This document shows, piece by piece, positions 45,937 to 54,978 of a stretch of DNA of 64,000 bases. Every line of letters starts with the position of its first letter. Position 1 is the stretch's first letter. The stretch is from Candidatus Accumulibacter sp. ACC003 (lineage in GTDB: Bacteria; Pseudomonadota; Gammaproteobacteria; Burkholderiales; Rhodocyclaceae): the NCBI RefSeq assembly GCF_907163085.1, contig NZ_CAJQTX010000010.1, positions 1 to 64,000 on the forward strand, in the 5' to 3' direction. Made by a program: the position numbers and the translations under genes. A model generated the notes under the pieces. It had not been told where the DNA came from. It saw nothing but the letters and a program-made list of their open reading frames with translations, and did not search any database.

Positions 45937-48742
45937 GTGAATTCGAGTCTGCTGCTTGCAGCGATCCCCGCTACGGCCTTTGCTGCGTTCTTGCTGCCGC
46001 TACTGCTGCAGCGCTTCGGTCGTGGCGCCGCGGCGCTGGCGGCGGCGGCGGTGATCGGCAGCTGCCTGGCGCTGGTGCTGCAGCTGGCACCGGCCATCTT
46101 CGCCGGCGGCACCCAACTCGCGTACCTGCCGTGGTTGCCTGCTTACGGCCTCGACCTCAGCCTGCGCATGGACGGTCTCGGGCTGCTGTTCGGCGTGTTG
46201 ATTTGTGGGATCGGCCTGCTGGTCGTCCTGTACGCCTTCTACTACCTGCCCGACAGCGATCGTCTGGGCCGGTTCTATTCGATTCTGCTGCTCTTCATGG
46301 CGGCGATGCTCGGTGTCGTGCTGTCCGAAAACCTGCTGCTGCTGCTCGTTTTCTGGGAAATCACCAGCCTCTCGTCATTTCTGCTGGTGGCCTACAACAA
46401 CGGCAAGTACGAGGCGCGAATCGGCGCGCGCATGGCGCTGGCGGTCACCGGCGGCGGTGGCCTGGCGCTGCTCGCCGGCATCCTCCTGCTCGGCCATATC
46501 GCCGGCAGCTACGAGCTGTCGGTGGTCCTGTCGGCTGGTGGACGCATTCAGGCGCATGCGCTCTACGCACCGGCGCTGATCCTGATCCTGCTCGGCGCGT
46601 TCACCAAGTCGGCGCAATTTCCCTTTCACTTCTGGTTGCCGAACGCGATGTCGGCGCCGACAGCCGGTATCGGCTTACCTGCATTCGGCGACCATGGTCA
46701 AGGCTGGCGTTTTCCTGCTGGCCCGCCTGCACCCGGCGCTTGGTGGCACCGACCTTTGGTTCTGGCTGGTCAGTGGCACCGGCGCCGTGACCCTGCTGTA
46801 CTCCGCCGCCACGGCGCTTTTTCGCCACGACATCAAGGGGCTGCTGGCGTACTCGACGATCAGCCACCTGGGGCTGATCACGCTGCTGTTCGGTCTCGAC
46901 ACGCGGCTGTCGATCGTCGCCGGCGTTTTCCACATCATCAATCACGCGATCTTCAAGGCCTCGCTGTTCATGGCCGCCGGAGTCATCGACCACGAATGCG
47001 GCACGCGCGACATGCGCCGGGTCAACGGCATGTTCAAACGCATGCCGATCACCGGCTCGCTGGCGATCATCGCCGCCGCGTCGATGGCCGGAGTCCCCCT
47101 GATGAACGGTTTCCTGAGCAAGGAGATGTTCTTCGCCGAAACTGTTGGTCACCCGCAGTTCGAAGCAATCTCCTGGCTGCTACCGGTGGTCGCGACGATC
47201 GCCGGGGTGCTCGCCGTGGCCTACTCCTTGCGCTTCGTCCACGACGTCTTCTTCAACGGCGAGCCGATCGACCTGCCGCGCCAGCCCCACGAACCGCCGC
47301 GCTGGATGCGCGCACCGATCGAACTGCTGGTGCTGCTTTGTCTGCTGGTCGGTGTGTTTCCACAATTGACCGTTGCACCACTGCTCAAGGTCGCCGCCGC
47401 TGCGACGCTGCAAGGGCCGCTGCCGGCTTTCGAACTGGCACTGTGGCACGGTTTCAATCGGCCTCTGATGATGAGTCTGCTGGCGCTCGCCGGCGGCGTC
47501 TTCCTTTACGCGCTGCGCGCGCCACTCTTCGCCTGGCAAGCACAACTGCCGACGATGCACCCACGGACGGCCTTTGAGCGCGCCTACCGCGTGCTCGCCA
47601 ACGCGGCCCGCCGTGGCGTGGCGCTGCTCGACAATGGCTCACTGCAGCGCTACAACGCGCTGCTGATTGGCTTTGTCCTGGTGCTTGGCAGCTGGGCCTT
47701 CTTCTCGGGAGAGAAAGCGAGCATCCGGATCGCCGTGCAAGCCGCCGACGAGGCCGCCTACCTGGCGCTGTTTGCGCTCCTGCTGGGCAGCGTCGGCGCC
47801 ACGCTGCTGTATCGAAAACGCTTGCTGGCAGTGCTCCTGGTCGGCGTCGTCGGACTCGTCGTGGCGATGATTTTCATTCGTTTGTCGGCGCCCGACCTGG
47901 CGCTGACGCAACTCGCCGTCGAGACCGGAACGATCGTCCTGATGCTGCTGGTCCTCTACTATCTGCCAGCGCGCACGGCGCCCGGGAGCAGTGCCAGTCG
48001 GTTGGTTCGCGACGTGCTGCTGGCGCTGTTCGCCGGCGGCGGCCTGATGCTGGTCACCTTGCAGATGCTCGCCACGCCGTTCCAGACGATCTCTGGCTTC
48101 TATCTGCAGGAATCCGTTCCCGGTGGCGGCGGCACCAACGTCGTCAATGTGATTCTGGTCGACTTCCGCGGTTTCGATACGCTCGGAGAAATCAGCGTGC
48201 TGGTCATCGTCGCCCTGGCTTCGCACGCGCTGCTCGACCGGCTGACGCTGATCGCGCCGCGCTACGATAGCGACGGTCGAGCGTGGGCACGCGAAGCGCA
48301 TCCGCTGTTTCTGTCGATGCTGATGCGCCTACTGCCGGCGCTGGCGCTGACCGTCTCGGTCTACATCCTGTTGCGCGGGCACAATCTTCCCGGCGGCGGT
48401 TTCGTCGCCGGCCTGATCACCAGCGTCGCACTGGTCGTCCAGTACCTGGCCAACGGCAACGCCTTCGCCCACCGCCGCATGCCTGGCAACCCGGCCGCGC
48501 TGCTGGCCCTGGGACTCGCGCTGGCGACCGGCGTCGGCATGGCCAGCTGGCTGTTCGATCGCCCCTTCCTGACCACCGCGCACGGCCATGTCTCCTTGCC
48601 GCTGATCGGCGAATTCGAACTCGCTTCGGCGATGATCTTCGACCTCGGCGTCTACCTGGTGGTGGTCACCGTCGTCGTCACCGTCCTCTCCGGACTCGGC
48701 CTGCTATCGGAGCGAGCGCACAAACACGAGGTGGCAGGCTGA
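45937..48742 (+). CDS. mrpA: Mrp Na+/H+ antiporter subunit A fused to B, one frameshift
   Basis: The GTG at 45937 starts a large membrane protein of about 934 residues after correction. The first 245 residues and the later part are in different frames because of an extra base near 46663 (family sequence [23 protein letters not shown]). Complex-I-like antiporter features include LLLLVFWEITSLSSFLLV and LGAFTKSAQFPFHFWLP (conserved Lys and Glu) and, after the shift, HDIKGLLAYSTISHLGLITL. From about 48150 the segment GHNLPGGGFVAGLITSVAL is the MrpB domain. It is the first gene of a six-gene operon (with C to G) exchanging Na+ or other cations for H+. Confidence 0.93.
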
Positions 48743-49068
48743 TGGAAGTGCTGCTGTCGATTGCCATCGGCGTGCTCACCGCCTGCGGGGTATTCCTGAT
48801 CCTGCGCGCACGCACCTTCCCGGTCTTGCTCGGCCTGACCCTGCTGTCCTACGCTGTCAACCTGTTCCTGTTTGCCAGCGGCCGGCTGCGCGTCGACGCA
48901 CCGCCGCTGATTCGTGCCGGCGCCAGCTATGCAGACCCCTTGCCGCAGGCCCTGGTGCTGACCGCCATCGTCATCGGTTTCGGAATGACTGCCTATCTGG
49001 CGATCCTCGCGCTGCGTGGCTTGTCCGAATCGGGCGCCGATCACGTCGACACCGACCAGGACGAATGA
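48742..49068 (+). CDS. mrpC: Mrp antiporter subunit C
   Basis: This 108-residue, three-helix protein is homologous to NuoK (ACGVFLILRARTFPVLLGLT, then QALVLTAIVIGFGMTAY). Its ATG shares one base with the mrpA stop. The start is fixed by this coupling and by the N-terminus MEVLLSIAIGVL. It helps form the membrane core with MrpD. Confidence 0.95.
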   Translation: MEVLLSIAIGVLTACGVFLILRARTFPVLLGLTLLSYAVNLFLFASGRLRVDAPPLIRAGASYADPLPQALVLTAIVIGFGMTAYLAILALRGLSESGADHVDTDQDE

Positions 49069-50585
49069 ACGCACACGCGCCCATCCTGCCGATCCTGATC
49101 CCACTGGCGGCCGCCTTGCTGCAGATGGCTTCGGGTCGGCTACCCTTTCAGCGCCTCGTCGGACTGCTGGCCACCGGCCTGCTGGTGCTGCTTACCGGCT
49201 GGCTGACGCTGCTCGCCGACGACGGTGTATTGCGCGTCTACGCGCTCGGCGACTGGCCGCCACCCTTCGCCATCGTGCTCGTCGTCGATCGTCTGGCGGC
49301 CGCGATGACCCTGCTCACGGCGGTTCTCGGCTTTCTGGTGCTGCTCTACGCCAGCGCCGGATTCGACCGAGAAGGAATGCACTTCCACCCCTTGTTCCAG
49401 TTTCAACTGCTGGGTCTGCTCGGCGCGTTTCTGACCGGCGACCTGTTCAACCTCTTCGTCTTTTTCGAAATCATGCTGCTCGCGTCCTACGTGCTGCTGG
49501 CGCACGGCGGCGGGCTGACCAGAACGCGCGCGGGCATCACTTACGTGGTCCTCAACCTGATCGGCTCGGCGCTTTTCCTGATCGCGCTGGGCCTGCTCTA
49601 CGGTACGCTGGGCACGCTGAATCTGGCCGACGTGGCGCGCGCCCTGACGCAGCCTGGCTACAATCAGGCGCTCGTGCGGCTGTCGTTGGCGCTGATGATC
49701 GTCGTCTTCGCGTTGAAGGCCGGACTGTTGCCGCTGTCGTTCTGGCTGCCGCACACCTATACCGCCGCTGGCGCTCCGGTCGCGGCGCTCTTTGCGATCA
49801 TGACCAAAGTCGGCATCGTCGCCATCCTGCGCCTACAGGCGATCGCCCTGGCGCCGGTGATGCCCGACCTGCTCGCCAACTGGCTGACCACCCTGGCGCT
49901 GGCGACCATCGTCTTTGCCGCACTCGGCGCGCTGGCAGCGGTGCGGCTGCGCGCTCTGGCGGCGTGGCTGGTCCTGCTGTCGGCTGGCACGCTGCTGCTC
50001 ACCCCGGCGCAGGCCAGCGTCGAGGTCAGCGCCGCGGCGCTTTACTACCTGGTGCAATCAACGCTGGCCGGCGCGGCTTTTTTCCTGCTCAGCGGCATCA
50101 TCGCCGAACAACGCGGCAAGGTCGCCGATCACTTCATGACCGGGCCGCCGCTACAAGCCGCCTGGTTGAAGATCGCTTTTCTGATCGTCGCGACGACCGC
50201 CGCCGCCTTGCCGCCATTCTCCGGCTTCGTCGGCAAGCTGATGCTGCTGAGCAGCCTGCGCGAGGTTGCCGCCGGCCCGGTGATCTGGACGGTCGTGCTC
50301 GGCAGCGGCTTCATCGTCATGGCGGCGCTGGCGCGCGACGGCTGCTATCTGATCTGGAAACACAAGGGGGCAGCGCGGCCATTGGCGGTCGAGCCCGTCG
50401 GCTGGCAGCGGACGACCGCGCTGCTGCTGCTGGTCGCTGCCGGACCGCTGCTGGCGCTGCTGGCGCGCCCACTATCCGACTACAGCGGACGCGCCGCCGC
50501 CCAACTGCATACGCCCGGCGCCTACGTGACTGGCGTTCTCGGAGCCGGTGCGGCGAAAAGCATCGACCACGAGGCCAGGCAATGA
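49065..50585 (+). CDS. mrpD: Mrp antiporter subunit D
   Basis: The 506-residue, roughly 14-helix protein is homologous to the proton-pumping NuoM/N subunits of complex I. Landmarks include LFNLFVFFEIMLLASYVLLA (the conserved Glu), VFALKAGLLPLSFWLPHTY (Lys) and APVAALFAIMTKVGIVAI. It overlaps mrpC and mrpE by four bases each, as expected for tight stoichiometry. Confidence 0.96.
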   Translation: MNAHAPILPILIPLAAALLQMASGRLPFQRLVGLLATGLLVLLTGWLTLLADDGVLRVYALGDWPPPFAIVLVVDRLAAAMTLLTAVLGFLVLLYASAGFDREGMHFHPLFQFQLLGLLGAFLTGDLFNLFVFFEIMLLASYVLLAHGGGLTRTRAGITYVVLNLIGSALFLIALGLLYGTLGTLNLADVARALTQPGYNQALVRLSLALMIVVFALKAGLLPLSFWLPHTYTAAGAPVAALFAIMTKVGIVAILRLQAIALAPVMPDLLANWLTTLALATIVFAALGALAAVRLRALAAWLVLLSAGTLLLTPAQASVEVSAAALYYLVQSTLAGAAFFLLSGIIAEQRGKVADHFMTGPPLQAAWLKIAFLIVATTAAALPPFSGFVGKLMLLSSLREVAAGPVIWTVVLGSGFIVMAALARDGCYLIWKHKGAARPLAVEPVGWQRTTALLLLVAAGPLLALLARPLSDYSGRAAAQLHTPGAYVTGVLGAGAAKSIDHEARQ

Positions 50586-51073
50586 TCCGCACCGTAATGC
50601 CACGCCCGGGCTTGTCGCTGACGGTCTTTGTGCTGTGGGCGGTTATCACCAATGCCGCGTCGCTCGGCCAACTCGTCCTTGGCGTCGTACTGGCGATCGT
50701 CATCCCGCTGCTGACTCGCAGTTTCTGGCCAGATCCGCCACGGCTGGTCCGCCCCTGGCGGGCACTGCGCTTCATGGGCGTTTTCGCGCTCGACATCGTC
50801 ACCGCCAACTGGCGCGTAGGACGCCAGGTAATCGGGCCGCTGCACCGCCTGTCGCCGGCCTTCGTCGAGGTGCCACTCGACCTGCGCGACCCGTTCATCG
50901 CGACGCTACTCGGCAGCATCGTCTCGCTGACGCCGGGGACCGTCTCGCTGCACGTCGATCAGCAACGCTGGGTGCTGCTGGTGCACGCGCTCGATGCTCC
51001 CGACCCGCAAGCGCTGGTAGACGAGATCAAGGAGCGCTACGAACGGGCACTCAAGGAGATGTTTGCATGCTGA
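50582..51073 (+). CDS. mrpE: Mrp antiporter subunit E
   Basis: The 163-residue protein has two N-terminal helices and a cytosolic C-terminal domain. SFWPDPPRLVRPWRALRFMG and LLGSIVSLTPGTVSLHVD are typical MnhE/MrpE stretches. The ATG overlaps the mrpD stop. It is needed for assembly of the complex. Confidence 0.94.
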   Translation: MIRTVMPRPGLSLTVFVLWAVITNAASLGQLVLGVVLAIVIPLLTRSFWPDPPRLVRPWRALRFMGVFALDIVTANWRVGRQVIGPLHRLSPAFVEVPLDLRDPFIATLLGSIVSLTPGTVSLHVDQQRWVLLVHALDAPDPQALVDEIKERYERALKEMFAC

Positions 51074-51336
51074 ACGCGGCCATCGAAATCGCTTTCATCC
51101 TGATCGGCGCGGCGCTGGCGCTCAACCTCTATCGCCTGATCGTCGGGCCGGATACCACCGATCGCATCCTGGCGCTCGACACTCTGGGAATCAACTGCAT
51201 CGCGCTGCTCGTGCTGTACGGGATCAGCAGCCGCAGCACCGCCTACTTCGAAGCGGCCCTGCTGCTGGCGCTACTGGGCTTTGTCGGCACCGTGGCGCTG
51301 TGCAAGTTTCTCCTGCGTGGCGACATCAGCGAATGA
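51067..51336 (+). CDS. mrpF: Mrp antiporter subunit F
   Basis: This 89-residue protein has three helices. LNLYRLIVGPDTTDRILALD is the MrpF signature. It overlaps the end of mrpE by seven bases. A longer in-frame stretch upstream lies over mrpE and is not used. Confidence 0.94.
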   Translation: MLNAAIEIAFILIGAALALNLYRLIVGPDTTDRILALDTLGINCIALLVLYGISSRSTAYFEAALLLALLGFVGTVALCKFLLRGDISE

Positions 51337-51707
51337 GCGCGGCGAGCGAATTCCTCATCTCGGCGCTGATCGTTCTCGGCGCACTGTTCGTCCTGCTCGG
51401 CTCGATCGGTCTCGCCCGCCTGCCGGATTTTTTGATGCGTCTGCACGGGCCGACCAAGGCCACAACCATGGGTGTCGGTTCGGTGCTGCTCGCTTCGGCA
51501 GTCTTTTTCTCGACCACTGACCCCGTTGGCATCAGCTTGCACGAACTCGCGCCCCTGTTCTTTCTGTTCATCACCGCACCGATAACGGCGTACCTGCTGG
51601 GGAAAGCGGCGATGCACCGCAAATCGGCCGCGCGCCCGGCCAAGCCGCCAGCCGCGCCGCCACGGGTAAGCACAAACCGACAACAAGGAACAGCAGACGA
51701 TGGCTGA
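51333..51707 (+). CDS. mrpG: Mrp antiporter subunit G
   Basis: The 124-residue protein has three helices and the motif LPDFLMRLHGPTKATTMGVG, then the Pro/Ala-rich tail common in MrpG. It overlaps mrpF by four bases and the following nucleotidyltransferase gene by eight. Confidence 0.94.
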   Translation: MSAASEFLISALIVLGALFVLLGSIGLARLPDFLMRLHGPTKATTMGVGSVLLASAVFFSTTDPVGISLHELAPLFFLFITAPITAYLLGKAAMHRKSAARPAKPPAAPPRVSTNRQQGTADDG

Positions 51708-53139
51708 GGGAGGTCAATTTTTTCGGCCGGTGAAGGATTTCTGCCAGCGTGCGGTGGTCACCTGCGGAGCCGATGACGCGCTGGTGGACGTCGTCAAGAT
51801 CATGCGCGAAAAGAACATTTCCAGCGTCGTCGTCTGCGATAACAAGCTACCGAACGGGATCATGACCGACCGCGATCTGCGCAACAAGGTGGTCGCTTCC
51901 GGCACGGATCCATCGACGCTGCGGGTCAGGGAAATCATGAACAGTCCGCTGTCGCTGATCGGCGAGGACGACCTGCTCTACGAAGCGCTCTACCGCATGT
52001 CGCGCCGGAAGATCCATCGCCTGGTGGTCGTCGACGGCAAGGGCAGGCTCTCGGGAATCATTACCGACAGCGACATCATCCGCTTGCAGTCACACTCACC
52101 GCAGCAGCTGGTTCTCGACATCGAGAACACGGCCAGCATCGACGAAGTGAAAGCGGTATACACGCGCATCCAGGGCCTGGTACTGCATCTCAGCGGCAGC
52201 GGCACCAACACCCGCGACATGGTGCGCATGATAGCCCACCTCAACGATCAGATCCTGTTACGCCTGATTGCCCTGCTGCGTGCCGACCGTTTTCCCGACC
52301 TGCCGGCACGCTTCGCCTTTGTCGTCCTTGGCAGCGAGGGCCGTGGCGAGCAAACGCTGCTCACCGATCAGGACAACGCCATCGTCTATGGCGACGAGCT
52401 GAGCACCGCCGAAGTCGAGCAGATCGAGGAATTCTCGCAGGTTCTCGTCGATTCGCTGATCACCATCGGCATCCCGCCGTGTCCCGGCGGCATCATGGCC
52501 AAGAACAAGGAGTGGCGACGAAGCATCGGCAAATGGCACGATCAACTCGAGCGCTGGCTACAGACACCGACTCCGAAACACGTCCTCAGCTGTGGCACCT
52601 TCGTCGACATCCGTACCATTTACGGCGACGATTCTTTCGAACAAGAACTCAAGACACAACTGTACAAGTACGTGCAGCGAGACAAGTTATTCCTGATGCG
52701 CATGGTCGAGAGCACCCTGCGCTTTGCCCCACCGCTGGGCTGGTTCGGCAAGGTTAAGGGCGAAAGAAGCGGCGAACACTCCGGGATGCTGGAGATCAAG
52801 AAAGCCGGGATCTTTGCGATTTCCGAGGGCGTCAAGGCCTTGGCCATCCAGGCCGGCAAGCTCGAGGGCAGCACGCACCAGCGCCTGGAAGCGCTGGTCA
52901 AGGACAAGGTGGTCAACCAGAAGATGGCCGACAACGTTGCCGAAACCTTCGACTTCCTGGTTCTCATGCGGCTGCGTGGGCAGGTCGAGGCACTGCGCGA
53001 AGGGCGCAAGCCGGATAACTACATACCGCTAGCGCGCCTCAACATGATGGAACTCGGCAGACTGCAGATTGCCCTCAAGGGCGTTGAAAAATTCCAGGAA
53101 TTCATCAAGGGCCATTTCAGTCTGCACCTGCTCAGATAG
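51700..53139 (+). CDS. CBS-pair/DUF294 putative nucleotidyltransferase
   Basis: The 479-residue cytosolic protein has tandem CBS domains (about residues 12-130; IMREKNISSVVVCDNKLPNG and HRLVVVDGKGRLSGIITDSD). A GlnD-like nucleotidyltransferase domain follows (FVVLGSEGRGEQTLLTDQDN with the GSEGR and D-x-D catalytic pattern). The C-terminal helical DUF294 domain comes last. Such proteins sense adenine nucleotides through CBS domains and are thought to modify partner proteins. Often a DnaQ-like exonuclease gene follows; here none does. The start overlaps mrpG by eight bases, implying co-translation with the antiporter. Confidence 0.88.
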   Translation: MAEGGQFFRPVKDFCQRAVVTCGADDALVDVVKIMREKNISSVVVCDNKLPNGIMTDRDLRNKVVASGTDPSTLRVREIMNSPLSLIGEDDLLYEALYRMSRRKIHRLVVVDGKGRLSGIITDSDIIRLQSHSPQQLVLDIENTASIDEVKAVYTRIQGLVLHLSGSGTNTRDMVRMIAHLNDQILLRLIALLRADRFPDLPARFAFVVLGSEGRGEQTLLTDQDNAIVYGDELSTAEVEQIEEFSQVLVDSLITIGIPPCPGGIMAKNKEWRRSIGKWHDQLERWLQTPTPKHVLSCGTFVDIRTIYGDDSFEQELKTQLYKYVQRDKLFLMRMVESTLRFAPPLGWFGKVKGERSGEHSGMLEIKKAGIFAISEGVKALAIQAGKLEGSTHQRLEALVKDKVVNQKMADNVAETFDFLVLMRLRGQVEALREGRKPDNYIPLARLNMMELGRLQIALKGVEKFQEFIKGHFSLHLLR

Positions 53140-53152
53140 CGCTACGACACCC

Positions 53153-53428
53153 TCAGTAATTGCTCGTTTCCGTGTCGTCGGTCTTCTTGACGCCCGGCTT
53201 CCGCCCCCGCGCTGGCGTCGGCGGATCGCACGATAGCCGGCAACTGGTCCCTTCGATCTTGCGGCCATCGGTGAAACGCGTCACCCGACAACAGATCAGG
53301 TCTCCGAGGGAAGCGAGCCGCGCCACCTCGTCGCGCAAGTCCACGATCGGAATGTCGAGCGCCGCGGCGATATCGACATCAAGCTGCTCACCATTGGCTC
53401 GCAAGAAACCAAGAATCGCATCGGTCAT
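53153..53428 (-). CDS. Small winged-helix-like protein of unknown function
   Basis: The 91-residue protein begins MTDAILGFLRANGEQLDVDI, followed by AAALDIPIVDLRDEVARLAS and a possible wing (LICCRVTRFTDGRK). The layout resembles a small winged helix with cysteines at the turn and before the tail. The C-terminal 20 residues are polar. It stands alone, convergent with the DUF294 gene 14 bases away. I cannot assign a role. Confidence 0.6.
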   Translation of the reverse strand: MTDAILGFLRANGEQLDVDIAAALDIPIVDLRDEVARLASLGDLICCRVTRFTDGRKIEGTSCRLSCDPPTPARGRKPGVKKTDDTETSNY

Positions 53429-53601
53429 CTGAAATCCCCAAAAAATGCCTTCGCCAGCTGGCGAAAGATCCTAGTGTGCGCTGCACGCACGATTCTGGCA
53501 AATCTCGGCTTCACCTTGCCGGTGCCCGGCGGTGCTGTCGTCCGGCCCTGATGATCAGGAAGCGGCAAGCACAGCCAGCCAATCCAGCCGCGGCCAAGAG
53601 C

Positions 53602-53629
53602 AAAAAGCCCGGAAGGCACCGGGCTTTTT
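53602..53629 (-). terminator. Intrinsic terminator of the phasin gene
   Basis: AAAAAGCCCGG and CCGGGCTTTTT pair around a six-base loop, 47 bases past the phasin stop. Both ends have five-base A/T runs, so it can act in either direction. Confidence 0.85.
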
Positions 53630-53675
53630 CGAAAACCTGCCGCGTTCGCGGCAGGCGTGGCTGGCGATCGCCGCC

Positions 53676-54188
53676 TCAGGCTTGTTTTTCGAGCAGCTTG
53701 ACCGCCGGCGCGGCGGTGGCCGCGGCAGGTGCCGCCAGCTGGCCGACGTTGGCGAAGGTCGAGCGAGCCATGGCCATCATCAGCTTGCCGCTGGCCTTGG
53801 CGAAGTCAAGAACCGGCGGCGCATTTTTGCGACGCTTGTCGACCGCCGCGACGAGTCCGCCGGTGGCGTGCGACAACTGGCTGCCGAGGACCTGAGTCAT
53901 GCCGTTCGACGTTTCGCTGCAGATCTGGTACGTCCGACGCGAGTACGCCACCGACTGCGACACAGCGGAAATCGCCATCGGTTGCTGCAGCGCTTTCAGA
54001 CCGGCCATGTCCTTCACCGCGGCCAGCGCCTTGAAGTTCTCGGTGTTACGTGCTGCGACGGCGCGCGCCGTGTGCAGGTTCAAGGCGGCCAGTTTGCCGG
54101 CACCGTCAAAGGATACATTGATGGCAGTCTTCAGCGCTTCCAGGCCAGCCAGGCTGGACTTGGTGAATTGCTCAGCTACGTTGTACAC
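53676..54188 (-). CDS. phaP: Phasin (PHA granule-associated protein)
   Basis: A GTG at 54188, six bases after GAGGAG, gives the usual phasin opening (M)YNVAEQFTKSSLAGLEALKT and about 170 residues. An in-frame ATG further upstream would make an odd basic extension and lacks a ribosome site. The body is helical and amphipathic (AALNLHTARAVAARNTENFK, then GLKALQQPMAISAVS). The C-terminus is rich in Ala and Pro. Phasins coat polyhydroxyalkanoate granules and limit their size. The upstream gap contains a strong dyad that may bind the PHA-responsive repressor PhaR. Confidence 0.92.
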   Translation of the reverse strand: MYNVAEQFTKSSLAGLEALKTAINVSFDGAGKLAALNLHTARAVAARNTENFKALAAVKDMAGLKALQQPMAISAVSQSVAYSRRTYQICSETSNGMTQVLGSQLSHATGGLVAAVDKRRKNAPPVLDFAKASGKLMMAMARSTFANVGQLAAPAAATAAPAVKLLEKQA

Positions 54189-54309
54189 GGTATTCTCCTC
54201 GAAGTTGCGAACCTTGAACATTGCCTCAGGCTTCGCGCCACCTGAGGTCATTTGCTGCACTGCAGCGAATGAGTCATTGTAACCTTCGGACGGCGATTGT
54301 CAAGCACTA

Positions 54310-54326
54310 TTGTTGCGCCGCAACAA
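54310..54326. promoter_or_regulatory. 17-base palindrome upstream of the phasin gene, candidate PhaR operator
   Basis: TTGTTGCG and CGCAACAA flank a single C, about 120 bases upstream of the phasin start in the 323-base gap 54189-54511. PhaR repressors are known to bind TGC-rich sites before phasin genes. The match to a specific consensus is from memory and needs a check. Confidence 0.5.
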
Positions 54327-54511
54327 AGCTCGCCGCAGAGCACGCTTGCGCAAACCGAACTCCGCCGCGGGGCTTGTCCGGCGGCGCCAGCAAGCCCTTG
54401 AGCGCCTTCCCGAAGGACACTTGAAGCCGCCAGGCGACGACGCGGCGCCGGCCGAAATCACACCAGACACGCCTTTTTCGCGAAGGCGCAATCGAGCAAA
54501 GGAAGTGCATC

Positions 54512-54898
54512 ATGCAGGAACAGACCCCCTACCAGCTGATCGGCGGTGAAGCGTCGGTGCTCAGGCTGTGCGCAAGCTTCTACGAACTAATGAATACGGT
54601 GCCGCAGTTCGCGACGATTCGCGCCCTGCACCCCTCCGACCTGCAGTCGTCGCGCGACAAATTGTTCATGTTTCTTTCCGGCTGGCTGGGCGGGCCCGAC
54701 CTTTACGTCCAGAATATCGGCCAGCCGATGCTGCGCCGCCGTCACCTGCCGTTTGCCATCGGAGAAAGCGAGCGCGACCAATGGGTGGCGTGCATGGTAT
54801 TGGCGATGGAGGCGATCGGCATCGACGAAGAACTTCGCCAGCAGTTGTCGCAGTCCTTCTTCAGGACCGCCGATTTCATGCGCAACCAGCCCGCCTGA
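54512..54898 (+). CDS. Truncated hemoglobin (group II)
   Basis: The 128-residue protein begins QTPYQLIGGEASVLRLCASF. The distal and heme-pocket signatures FYELMNTVPQFATIRALHPS and FMFLSGWLGGPDLYVQNIG (with the Trp of group II) are visible. The proximal His lies in MLRRRHLPFAIGESERDQW. Group II proteins bind O2 and NO. It has GGAAG upstream of the start and is divergent from the phasin gene. There is no obvious operon partner. Confidence 0.92.
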   Translation: MQEQTPYQLIGGEASVLRLCASFYELMNTVPQFATIRALHPSDLQSSRDKLFMFLSGWLGGPDLYVQNIGQPMLRRRHLPFAIGESERDQWVACMVLAMEAIGIDEELRQQLSQSFFRTADFMRNQPA

Positions 54899-54978
54899 GC
54901 CGCCCCGGTTTTTGCAGTGCAGCACGGGGCGGCTGCCTGTGTTAGAATGACCGCCCTTCTTGATAGGCTTGACCAGAC

